35,481 nucleotides of DNA from JBBTCJ01 sp038043285 (GTDB lineage: Bacteria; Planctomycetota; Phycisphaerae; UBA1845), in contig JBBTCJ010000052.1 in NCBI GenBank assembly GCA_038043285.1, forward strand, positions 1 to 35,481. Direction: 5' to 3'. Under the pieces are notes generated by a model. The model did no database searches. It was not told the origin of the DNA and saw only the letters and a list, made by a program, of their open reading frames with translations. Position numbers and translations under genes: made by a program. Positions 8,903 to 17,700 of this stretch are shown here, piece after piece. The stretch's first letter is position 1. Each line of letters opens with the position of its first letter.

Positions 8903-11239
8903 CTAGCGTCGTCGCCCCCAGACAAACGCCAACACTTGTTCACTCATCAAGAAAATCAGCACAGCAGCCGCACAGAGGGTCCAGACTTCCGTGCGAGCCT
9001 CGTCAGCGCCGGCGGAGAGGGCGTCCAATCCGTCGATCCATTCGTAGGGCATCGCACCGAGGGATCGCCGGAGTTCGCCCTCGGCGACCGGCGCAAGATC
9101 GCTTTCTGCCGGATCGATATTTACGTCGACAAGCCGTATCTGCTCCCGCCCCTCGCGGTCCCTGAATACAAACTGATATACACCACCGGTGGTGGTGTTC
9201 TCCCATTGAACGCGGAGGCCGCGACCATCCTCGGAAACTTCGGCGGTAATGAACGCGTCGGGTTCGTTGGGATAGCTCGGCGTCCGCACGGCAACCTGCG
9301 CATCGAGGGCGCCGGCGTCGAGCGAGAACGTGATCGGATCGCCCACCCGGACATGCCGCGCTGCACCGGCCTGGGCCCGCCGCGCCGTGTGACGGAGGAA
9401 TTCGTTCATCAACGGAAGGAACGTGGGGTGATCGGCCCAAAGGTTCCACTCCTTGTCCACCGAGGTGGTGATCAGCAGCACGCGCCCCTGATCAAGAACC
9501 CCTTCGACAACCGCGGGGCTTGCCTCGGGATCATTAAATTTCGCCAGAATGTGCGGGACGCCGCGATCGCGGTTTGTCGCGGATGGGTTGGCGCGGCCGC
9601 CGGCCGGCGAACGACCGTCAGCCTCGTTTGACGTATCGACGTCCGCGGCGACGGAACAGCCGTTGAAAGCAATGAAGGGAATCTGCCCCAAGCCCAGCGG
9701 GTCGCCGTGGCGACCGACCGCCTCCAGCGCGGGGTGCAATCGGTCCTGAATGACGAGTCGGACCGGTTCGGCGGGTCGCACCACGCCGGTCAAGGACGCC
9801 GGGGAAAGCCCGTGTCCGTCGCGGACGAACGAGGCATTGAACTGTTCCGGATCGACCTGATCGCCGGTGAAGATCATCAACCCGCCGCCCGCCCGGACGA
9901 ATCGGGAGAGGGATTCGATCGTCTGCTCAGCCAGGCGATACACGTTGGCCAGGACCACGGCGTGGTACTGGTCGAGGTTTGCCGAGTCCGCGCCGTTTTC
10001 ATCGACGACGACGACCTCGTGTCCACTGAAGATTTCGCCCTCCGGTCGAAGCGCGGTGGTCAGAAGAGCCACCTCGTCGTCGAACGCGTCGGCAGACGGT
10101 TCGCCGTCGACGACGAGGACGCGAATCGCGGGCACCACCTCGGTTGCGAGGTAGCGAACATTGTCGGCGGGCTGGGCGTCATCGGGAATCTGGACACGGA
10201 CCGTTTGGTTTCCGGCGGTGGGAAAGTCTGCCTCTACGTCGATACGAATCACCTGCCGCTCAGCAAGCGGCCCCACGGTTTTCGTGTCTTGCGGCCGATG
10301 GCCCACCTGCACCCGAAGGTCCAGTGCTTCGGTGGTCTTGCTTGAATAGTCGGCCACCGATACTTGCAGCGAAGCCGGGGTTCCGGCGACGACCTGAGCA
10401 CCAGGTAGGGCGACTTCCGTCAGGGCGAAGTTGTCCTCAACGGCGTCGCCGAGATTGACGAGAAAGAGCCGAAGCGATCGCCCCTGCGCGATCCACGAGA
10501 GCAAAGGCGCAGCTATGGAAGCCGCACCTGAAGCCGAATCACCGGTAGGCGCAGACGCGGCCCACTCCGCGCGGCGAAAATCGCTCAGGTAGTAAACAGC
10601 CGCGTTGAGCAGCGAAGTATCGCGGGAGAGCGCCTCGGCGATGCCGCGAAAGGATGCCTCGGGATCGGACGCTCGCTGGGAAGGCGTCATGGCCTCAAGG
10701 CGAGCGAGAACCTGCTCGAGTTGGGCCTGATCCAGGAAGGCGCCGGCGACGAGCGGTTCCGCCGGATCCGAAGCCCGAAGGATCGTGACGGTGTCGTCGG
10801 GCGTTTCGCGGCTGATGAGTTCGAGCAGCCGTCGGGCGGCGAATTTGGCGCGTTGAAAGATCGGTCCGTCCGCCGCTTGAAATCCCATGCTCATGGAGTC
10901 GTCCAGAACAAAGACGCGTTCGGTACGGCGCGATCCGCCAAGCGCCGCCGCGAGACCCGACGGAGTGAGAAAGGGGCGGGCGACCAGAAAACCGACGGCG
11001 AAGACCGCCAGGCAACGCAGCACAAGAAGAATCCATTCCTCCATCCGGATCCGCCGGCGATTGCGCCGTTCGGCGTCGAGAAGGAAGTCCATAGCCGCCC
11101 AACGAATGCGTTTGAACCGACGCCGGGCCAACAAATGGATCAGGATCGGCGCGCTCACGGCGGCGGCCCCGGTCATTGCCAGCCAGGGAGAGACGAAAGC
11201 GGCGAGGAGCGAGCCGGACATCGGGGCGGCTAGGGGCAT
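8903..11239 (-). CDS. BatA-like vWA membrane protein
   Basis: The 778-residue product opens with the BatA-type double-transmembrane region: a helix ending SAPILIHLLARRRFKRIRW, then LLVLRCLAVFAVGFLVARPFL. A vWA domain follows with metal-site motif DDSMSM and a second-strand region (AAVYYLSDFRR). The middle holds a glutamine-amidotransferase-like segment (VRVLVVDGEPSADAF, then GGGLMIFTGDQVD). A C-terminal transmembrane helix is at VLIFLMSEQVLAFVW. BatA-type proteins are known partners of MoxR ATPases; MIDAS vWA domains bind protein ligands through a metal. Start candidates are ATGs at 11245, 11239 and 11221. GGGGA lies six bases before 11239, which I chose. The 240-base gap to the DUF58 gene is the largest inside the array and contains the heptamer repeat. 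Confidence 0.85.
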   Translation of the reverse strand: MPLAAPMSGSLLAAFVSPWLAMTGAAAVSAPILIHLLARRRFKRIRWAAMDFLLDAERRNRRRIRMEEWILLVLRCLAVFAVGFLVARPFLTPSGLAAALGGSRRTERVFVLDDSMSMGFQAADGPIFQRAKFAARRLLELISRETPDDTVTILRASDPAEPLVAGAFLDQAQLEQVLARLEAMTPSQRASDPEASFRGIAEALSRDTSLLNAAVYYLSDFRRAEWAASAPTGDSASGAASIAAPLLSWIAQGRSLRLFLVNLGDAVEDNFALTEVALPGAQVVAGTPASLQVSVADYSSKTTEALDLRVQVGHRPQDTKTVGPLAERQVIRIDVEADFPTAGNQTVRVQIPDDAQPADNVRYLATEVVPAIRVLVVDGEPSADAFDDEVALLTTALRPEGEIFSGHEVVVVDENGADSANLDQYHAVVLANVYRLAEQTIESLSRFVRAGGGLMIFTGDQVDPEQFNASFVRDGHGLSPASLTGVVRPAEPVRLVIQDRLHPALEAVGRHGDPLGLGQIPFIAFNGCSVAADVDTSNEADGRSPAGGRANPSATNRDRGVPHILAKFNDPEASPAVVEGVLDQGRVLLITTSVDKEWNLWADHPTFLPLMNEFLRHTARRAQAGAARHVRVGDPITFSLDAGALDAQVAVRTPSYPNEPDAFITAEVSEDGRGLRVQWENTTTGGVYQFVFRDREGREQIRLVDVNIDPAESDLAPVAEGELRRSLGAMPYEWIDGLDALSAGADEARTEVWTLCAAAVLIFLMSEQVLAFVWGRRR

Positions 11240-11445
11240 GGCCATTCCCCGGCGATCCCTGGCGATTTACGATTGATGACCGCCCGTTGGCCGGCGTTTC
11301 CTCCGGCCCGTCGCCTGTTTTCCGGAACGGTAGTCGGGCGAACGGTCGGCGATCGAAAGGGCCGCGGCGACCCTGACTGCACAGAAAAAACGCGCGGGAA
11401 GTTCCTCCCTCTTGGCGGAGCGCCGAGGGCAAGTTCCTCCCGTCT

Positions 11446-11478
11446 CAATTGGCAATCGGCAATCGGCAATTGGCAATT
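11446..11478. repeat. GGCAATY heptamer tandem repeat
   Basis: Four perfect heptamers, GGCAATC twice then GGCAATT twice, run from 11451 to 11478, preceded by a partial copy CAATT at 11446-11450. The array ends two bases beyond the stop codon of the DUF58 gene. Short 7-bp arrays of this kind between genes are familiar to me from planctomycete genomes; their function is unknown to me. On the leftward transcript the array lies between two genes of the same putative operon. Confidence 0.85.
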
Positions 11479-11479
11479 C

Positions 11480-12400
11480 CTAGGCTTTGGCCTTCCTTCG
11501 ACGCATGCGCGAGGCGAGGAAGCTGGTGAGGGCGACGTCCATGCTGTCCGCGGTGCTCAGCAGGGCATAGTCGATCCCGTGATCCAGGCACGCGCGGCGG
11601 ATTCGCCCAAGGAACGTGTTCAGCGCCGCGAGGTAACTCGACCGTAACGACTGCGGGTCGGTGAGAACCTGCTGATCGACCTCTTCCATCCCCTCAAAGA
11701 GGGTTCGATCGGCGAAGGGGAACTCGAGCTCGTCGTGGTCGAGAACGTGCAAGACGAGCACGTCGTGGCGGCCAAATCGAAGTCGTTGTAAACCGCGGAC
11801 GATCTCCTCGACATCGGTCAGCAGGTCAGAGATGAGCACGACCATTCCACGCCGTGGAATCCGGTTCGTAACATTGGCGAATAGGGTGCGCACGTCCGTC
11901 CGATTGGCCGGCTGATTCGTCTCGATCGCGCGCGAAAAGTCGGCCAGCGACGCGCGGTTCGTCGAGACCGGCAGTTGGGTCGCGACGTCGGAATCAAACA
12001 GCGTCAATCCCACCCCGTCCTGCTGATACACCAACAGGTGGGCAAGCGACGCGGCGACGGTCGCGGCATAGTCCCATTTGGTCATGCGTCCCGTGCCGGG
12101 ATGTTCGGGATAGGCCATCGAACCGGAGCGGTCGAGCAGCAGGTGGACGCGCATGTTGGTTTCTTCTTCGTACTCCTTGACGAAGAAGCGGTCGGCCTTG
12201 GCGTAGACCCGCCAGTCGATGTGGCGGATGTCGTCGCCGGGGACGTAGGAGCGGTGGTTGGCAAACTCGACCGAGAAGCCCTTGTACGGGCTTCGGTGCA
12301 TGCCGCTGACGAACCCCTCCACGACGTGCCGGGCGCGAAGCTCCAGGCGCGAGATTCGGGAAAGAACCTCAGGTCGAAAGTACTTTGCGGAAACGCTCAT
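11480..12400 (-). CDS. DUF58 family vWA-like protein
   Basis: DUF58 proteins are vWA-like partners of MoxR ATPases in the common MoxR-DUF58-vWA cluster. The 306-residue product carries the DUF58 signature at residues 37-68 (SPYKGFSVEF, then RSYVPGDDIRHIDWRVYAK), followed by a metal-site motif DRSGSM at 90-95 and a later strand MVVLISDLLTD. The C-terminus is a basic tail (RMRRRKAKA). No transmembrane segment is visible, so it is probably cytoplasmic or peripheral. The ATG at 12400 lies 32 bases inside the end of moxR, so the two are probably translated together. It belongs with the downstream BatA-like gene despite the 240-base gap. Confidence 0.92.
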   Translation of the reverse strand: MSVSAKYFRPEVLSRISRLELRARHVVEGFVSGMHRSPYKGFSVEFANHRSYVPGDDIRHIDWRVYAKADRFFVKEYEEETNMRVHLLLDRSGSMAYPEHPGTGRMTKWDYAATVAASLAHLLVYQQDGVGLTLFDSDVATQLPVSTNRASLADFSRAIETNQPANRTDVRTLFANVTNRIPRRGMVVLISDLLTDVEEIVRGLQRLRFGRHDVLVLHVLDHDELEFPFADRTLFEGMEEVDQQVLTDPQSLRSSYLAALNTFLGRIRRACLDHGIDYALLSTADSMDVALTSFLASRMRRRKAKA

Positions 12401-13448
12401 CGCCCTCCAAAGGTGTCGCGTTCGGTCTCACGGCGGACAGAAGGTCGTCAATGACGCGGTCGGATGAATAGCCTTCAGCCTCCGCGGAGAAGTTGGTCAC
12501 GATGCGATGGCGCATGACCGGATGGGTCATCGCCCTGATGTCTTCGACGGCGACGTGGTTTCGACCGCGCAGCACGGCCCGCGCCTTGCCGCCCAGAATC
12601 AGTCCCTGCACGGCTCGTGGGCCGGCGCCCCAGGTGATCATCTTGCGCACTTGCGCCGGGCAAGACGACTCGGACGGCCGCGTCGCTCGAACCAGGTCAA
12701 GGGCGTGGCGGAGGACGTCCGGCGCGGCCGGAACGCTGCGAATCAGCCGTTGGAACCGCAGGATATCCTCAGCCGTCAGAACTTTTTGCACGTCTGCGCT
12801 CATCTCTCCCGTGGTGCGCTCGGCGATCGCGTATTCCTCGTCATACGACGGATAAGCGATGAAGACCTTGAAAAGAAACCGGTCCTGCTGGGCTTCGGGC
12901 AGAGGATACGTTCCCTCCTGCTCGATGGGGTTTTGGGTGGCCAGCAGGAAGAAGGGTAGGGCAAGGTCATGGCGCTTTCCGCCCGCGGTGACATGGCGTT
13001 CCTGCATGGCTTCCAGCAGCGCGGCCTGGGTTTTAGGCGGGGTGCGGTTGATTTCGTCGGCGAGAATGACGTTGGCAAAAATCGGACCGGGCATGAACTT
13101 GAACTCGCGCCGCCCGGTGGCCTTATCCTCCTGGATCACGTCCGTGCCGGTGATGTCGGACGGCATGAGGTCGGGCGTGAACTGAATACGGTTGAAGGAG
13201 AGGCTCAGGCAGCGCGCCAGCGTGGAAATCATCAACGTTTTGGCGAGTCCGGGGACACCCTCCAGGATGCAATGCCCGCCGGCAAAGAGGGCGACCAGCA
13301 GCTGCTCGACGACCTCGTCTTGGCCGACGATGACCTTGGCCAGCTCAGTTCGGATTCGTGCGTGGGCTTCTCTCAGGCGCGCGACCGCCTCGACGTCGCC
13401 GCCGGCCGTGCCCATCGCGGCCTTCATGTTCTTGTGATCGTTGCTCAT
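12369..13448 (-). CDS. moxR: MoxR family AAA+ ATPase
   Basis: MoxR proteins are AAA+ ATPases thought to act as chaperones that activate vWA-containing partners. The 359-residue product (counted from 13448) has Walker A GVPGLAKT at 64-71 and Walker B VILADE at 127-132. It also has the family's NRTPPKTQAALLEAMQE segment, sensor region ATQNPIEQEGTYPLPEAQ and the C-terminal lid domain. Length is typical. The frame is open to 13487. The ATG at 13448 is preferred because GGAG lies six bases before it; the ATG at 13451 is adjacent. The downstream DUF58 gene overlaps its 3' end by 32 bases. Confidence 0.95.
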   Translation of the reverse strand: MSNDHKNMKAAMGTAGGDVEAVARLREAHARIRTELAKVIVGQDEVVEQLLVALFAGGHCILEGVPGLAKTLMISTLARCLSLSFNRIQFTPDLMPSDITGTDVIQEDKATGRREFKFMPGPIFANVILADEINRTPPKTQAALLEAMQERHVTAGGKRHDLALPFFLLATQNPIEQEGTYPLPEAQQDRFLFKVFIAYPSYDEEYAIAERTTGEMSADVQKVLTAEDILRFQRLIRSVPAAPDVLRHALDLVRATRPSESSCPAQVRKMITWGAGPRAVQGLILGGKARAVLRGRNHVAVEDIRAMTHPVMRHRIVTNFSAEAEGYSSDRVIDDLLSAVRPNATPLEGDERFRKVLST

Positions 13449-13525
13449 CATCTTCTCCAGGGGTCGCCGGTACGCTTCCGCGCCCACGACCCAATCGCCT
13501 CCTTATGGGTTTTCCCCCGTCGTGT

Positions 13526-14716
13526 CTACCGCTGCATGATCGGAAGTTGCTGGAAAGGCAGTTGAAGGATAATCAGGGCGGACGACGTGTCGTACACGTC
13601 GCCGACGTTGTCGGCGATCCAGTGTCCGTCCGGTTGCTGCTGCGAAAGCATGAAGTCGCGGCGCTGGGCGTAGTAGTCCCCCCAGGAGGGAGTGGATGAA
13701 ATAAACAGCGCCTGCGACCAGTAGAGGTGAGCGTAGTAGTCGTGCCCGCCGGAGAGTATCCCGGGCGGGATATTCTCCCTGCAATAGGCAAGCGCCTTCT
13801 TCGCCCGGGGGTTGTCATACTCGCCGGCGTTGTACCAGCACAAAACCGCCGCGGCGGTGATTGGGACGCGGGAAGCGCCCCCGCGCTGCCGGAGCGCGTA
13901 CCGAATCCCGCCGTCGGTGTTCTGCGAATCCGCCAGGTATTTCATGGCGCCGTCGATGATTTCCTTGGGAACGGCGATGCCCGCATTGCGGCAGGCGCGG
14001 AGAGCCTGAACCTGGGTGATGGTGACGGAGCCCTCGTCGCCGCCGGTGTCCGGACGGTAGATCCACCCTCCGTCCGTGCTCTGTGCCCGCCCGGTCAGCG
14101 CAACCGCCTTGACCAGCATTTCGTGGATCTGCTTCGCCCGAACGGGGTCTTCCGTCATGCCGTAGAGTTGGCTCAAGAACAGCATGGCGAACCCGTGTCC
14201 GTACATCGGGCGGGCGTCCTCCTCGCCGCTGGTGATCAAACCGGTTGGATCCACCGAGCGGAGCAGGAAATTCGCCGCGCGGTCTACCTGCGGTGCGTAG
14301 CGCCCCTGGGTGGTGGTGTTTCCGTCCATGAGAAAGGCAATCCCCGCGAGTGCCGTCATGGCGACGGGGTAGGCGCCTTGCCCGTCTCGGTTGGACCACG
14401 AACCGCGTCGCTCCTGAGCACGGGCGAGGTACGCCAGCCCCCGATCCACCGCGTTCTTGGCCTCCGGCGTTACACCGGGGGGGAGCTTTACGGCGGCGTC
14501 CGCGCGTGGAGTAGGTGACGCCTCCGTTGTCACCGGCGAAGGCGGCGCCGCGTTCGTCCTGCTTATCGGCGGCAAGCCCAGCAACGCAACAACGAGCGCC
14601 GCGTATGCCGCTCCGCCCGCCAACCCGCGAAGCGGACGCCGACCCAGCGCAGACACGGGTCCACCATCCTCAGGTTGAAGTCTGCAACTCGACTGGAATG
14701 CGACTTTCATGCGCAT
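13526..14716 (-). CDS. Exported squalene-cyclase / prenyltransferase repeat protein
   Basis: The 396-residue product has an N-terminal hydrophobic segment near residues 32-50 (GGAAYAALVVALLGL) followed by a Pro/Ala/Thr-rich linker, so it is probably exported and anchored. From about residue 80 it shows repeated alpha-alpha units of the squalene-cyclase/prenyltransferase fold: AVDRGLAYLARAQERRGSW, QSTDGGWIYRP, YLADSQNTDGGIRYAL and SQQQPDGHWIADN. The aspartate-rich DxDD motif of true squalene-hopene cyclases is not present, so terpene cyclisation is unlikely and a binding or scaffold role is more plausible. Its ATG shares one base with the stop codon of the upstream gene (TGATG), pointing to coupled translation. 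MoxR starts 77 bases downstream. Confidence 0.82.
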   Translation of the reverse strand: MRMKVAFQSSCRLQPEDGGPVSALGRRPLRGLAGGAAYAALVVALLGLPPISRTNAAPPSPVTTEASPTPRADAAVKLPPGVTPEAKNAVDRGLAYLARAQERRGSWSNRDGQGAYPVAMTALAGIAFLMDGNTTTQGRYAPQVDRAANFLLRSVDPTGLITSGEEDARPMYGHGFAMLFLSQLYGMTEDPVRAKQIHEMLVKAVALTGRAQSTDGGWIYRPDTGGDEGSVTITQVQALRACRNAGIAVPKEIIDGAMKYLADSQNTDGGIRYALRQRGGASRVPITAAAVLCWYNAGEYDNPRAKKALAYCRENIPPGILSGGHDYYAHLYWSQALFISSTPSWGDYYAQRRDFMLSQQQPDGHWIADNVGDVYDTSSALIILQLPFQQLPIMQR

Positions 14717-17700
14717 CAGAACTTTCCGTCTCCTCGGGTGCGTGATCCCAGTCGAAAGGCCTGAACTTCCTTGCCCGAGCCGACCAACAGGTGGCCTCCC
14801 GCGACCGCCAGATCGCGGTTCACCTGCGTGCCGGTGTTGTAGGTCGGAAGTTCCGCCGGCGATCCGACATTGTTTCCCGTACGCACGTCGATCGTGACCA
14901 GGGCCATGATGTCGCGGCGTACTGCCGCCCCGGCAACGCGATCGGTCTGGACAATCGCCGGAATCACCGAACCGACGATTCGCATTGCGCCGGGGGATTC
15001 GCCGCTGACTCCGGCAAGATCCTCGCGTCGCCAAAGCTCCTCGTCGGTCGCCACGTCAATGCCCGTAAGCGTTGGAGCCTGTGCCTGCCCGCGCCCGCGC
15101 TCGCTCTGCACCACCAGCGTTCCGTTGACGAACTTGCCGTCGGTGACCGCTGACGCCGAAGCGATCTGCCGCTCCATGACCACCTCGCCCGAGGCCGGAT
15201 CGACGATCCGGACGCCGCCGCCCAGGAGGCCTGCCCCCAGCAGATGGTCGTCGGGTTCAAACAGTTGAGCCACCGGACGATCGACGTCGATTCGCCACCG
15301 GCGCTTTCCGTCGGCTAGCGATATTCCGACCAGGCCGTCGGATTGCGCGTCGGAGTCCGGACCGCAAAGTACGTCGCCAACACGCACCAGGCGCACCGGT
15401 CCGAACTTGGGATCCGGCTGGCGAAAGAATACCCTGGCTCGGAGGTCACCCGTGCGGCGATCCAGGATTTGAGCGCGTTTCATGGCCGCATCCGCGGTCA
15501 CGATGGTGTCGCCGAACATCCATAGGCGCGCGACAGGCTCGCCCCGAAGATCTCGCTCCCAGGCGGTCGCGCCGTCCAGAAGACGCATCAATGACAGATG
15601 TCCGTCGCGCGGTGCCGCGACGACGAAGCCGTCGGAGACCGCGAAAAGGCGATCGCGGTGGGGAACGAGGTCAAGCGGCAGCGGTGTCTCGTACGCTCGC
15701 GTCCAGAGCCGTCGTCCGGTGAGCAGTCCGACAGCGAACAGTCCGTCCGCGGTGCTGAACACCGCCACCTGCCCATCCGCGCCCGCGAAGCGAGCGTGAT
15801 GCAGCGCCGGGCCGGCCCACACGTCGTGGTCGTCGAACTGCTCCGGCAGTTGTAGTTCGGTCCGCCAAAGCAGCGCCCCATCGCGGGCGTCCACGCACTC
15901 GACGTTGCCGTCGAGGCCGATGAGCACCACGCGATCGGGAAACAATCGTTCAATCTGCTCGCCGAAATTCACCAGGCGGAGCGGGGCCGCCCCCGTTGAA
16001 AATCCGTAGGACCAGGCGCGCTCACCAAGCAAAACCCGGTCCACGCGCGGGTCTTCGTGTCCTGGAAGTTGGGACCGATCCGCGGCGCCGCGCCCGTCAA
16101 CGGCAGCACGTTTCCATGTTGCCCAGTCGCCCACGGTGCCGAATTCGCCGCGAGAAACTGTCCCAGCCGCGGCGTCGCCGGGAGGAACCGGCTGACCGCC
16201 GAACTTCGCTCGGAGGTCGGAAAGGCAGGTGTTGAACAAGCCGGCCGACGACAAACCCATGGCCTCGTAGACCTCGCACAGACGCATCCACGCGTCGACG
16301 CCGGGTGACGTCGTCCCCGAGTCTCGGCTCGACTGAAGAAGGTACTGCTCGGCATGTTCGAAGCGCTGCAGGCGAAACTCATGTTCGGCGAGTGCGCGCC
16401 GCGCCCGCCCGCTGGTCGCGCCCATGAGACGAAGATCGGCGAAAACCCTCAGCATGTCCCGGGCGCCTTCGTCTCTCGGGTCGTTCGATAGCCCGGCAAC
16501 CGCCCGCTCCGCGCGGTCAGCCAGCGATCGATCAACTTGTTCCACTTCGGCGGGTACGAGGGTCTGGTGCAGGTGCCGAAGCCGCTCGCCGATGTCGAAT
16601 CGTGCAAGCGTCGCCAGAAATGGGGATACCGACACCATGCTGTTCGCCTCGACGGCGAAACCTAGCGCCAGAGCGGCGTGAAAAGCCTCCACCCGGCGTC
16701 CCATCTGCTGGAGTCGCTCGGCGCGGGCCAATTCGGCAACGCGGCGCTCGGCGAACGACGGCGCCCACTTGCTCGCCTGGTCAAGAAACGCAACCGCGCG
16801 ATCGTGGTCATGTTGCTCGGCACAAGCGGCATCGATCAACGCGGCAAAACGCACGCGTGCGATCTGCCGGCCCGACGGACCACCGGAGGTCGCTCCCAAA
16901 CCTGCAAGGATTTCCAATGCTTTCTGAGGTGCCCCCTCTAGAACCTCGGCCCACGCAAGAAGAACGGCCCCGCGCACTTCCTGCTCCTTCGTCGCCCGGA
17001 TCGCCGACGCATCGTCGCGTAGCCGCGACAAATCCGGGTACTTCCGCACGGAAGTGGGATCAACCGAGAACAGCGCGTGACCGAGCGACCGGAGGTTGCC
17101 CAACGGCGCCTGCGCCGCCGAAATCGACTGAGTGGCGATGGCCGCGCCGTCCAACGCCCGCAGGGCGACCAACCCGAGCGAGGTGGGCAAGTGGAGTCGG
17201 TCACCCGCAAGATCGCCGCGCCCGGTCGGGACGCCGTCAAGGGTCACGTTCCACAGCGGCGTTCCGTCGAGGATCGCGCGGCACGCAACGCCGCGCCCGG
17301 CGAGCCAGATTCTCCCGTCGCCCGCACCCAGGACATAGGAGTTTTGTTGCGACGCACCGGACCAGCGAAACGTCCCGTCGACCGCGGAAAAAGCCAGAAG
17401 GTCGGGATGGTCGACCGGTGCGATGACGACCATTCCGTTGGCGACAACTGGTGCACTCGGCATCCACGGCGACGCCTCGCCCAGCGCCGGCGAACGCGGC
17501 GTTTGCGGACGCTGTGCGTACTGCGCCGCCCAGCGGAGCGACATGTCCCCGGCGTCCACGGCAAATAACACTCCGAAACCAGACGACACATAAACGACGC
17601 CGTCCCCAAGGGTCATCGGCGTGACATGTTGGCGGACGACCGGAAGCTCTATGGCCGAGCCAAGCAGAACGTTGTTGATCGCCCGCCCGTCGGAAGGGCG

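Noticed and set aside
11263..11272. CGATTTACGA shared by two intergenic gaps (11263-11272 and 19490-19499)
   Set aside because: It could be remnants of another 7-bp repeat, but a single 10-base match is too short to claim.
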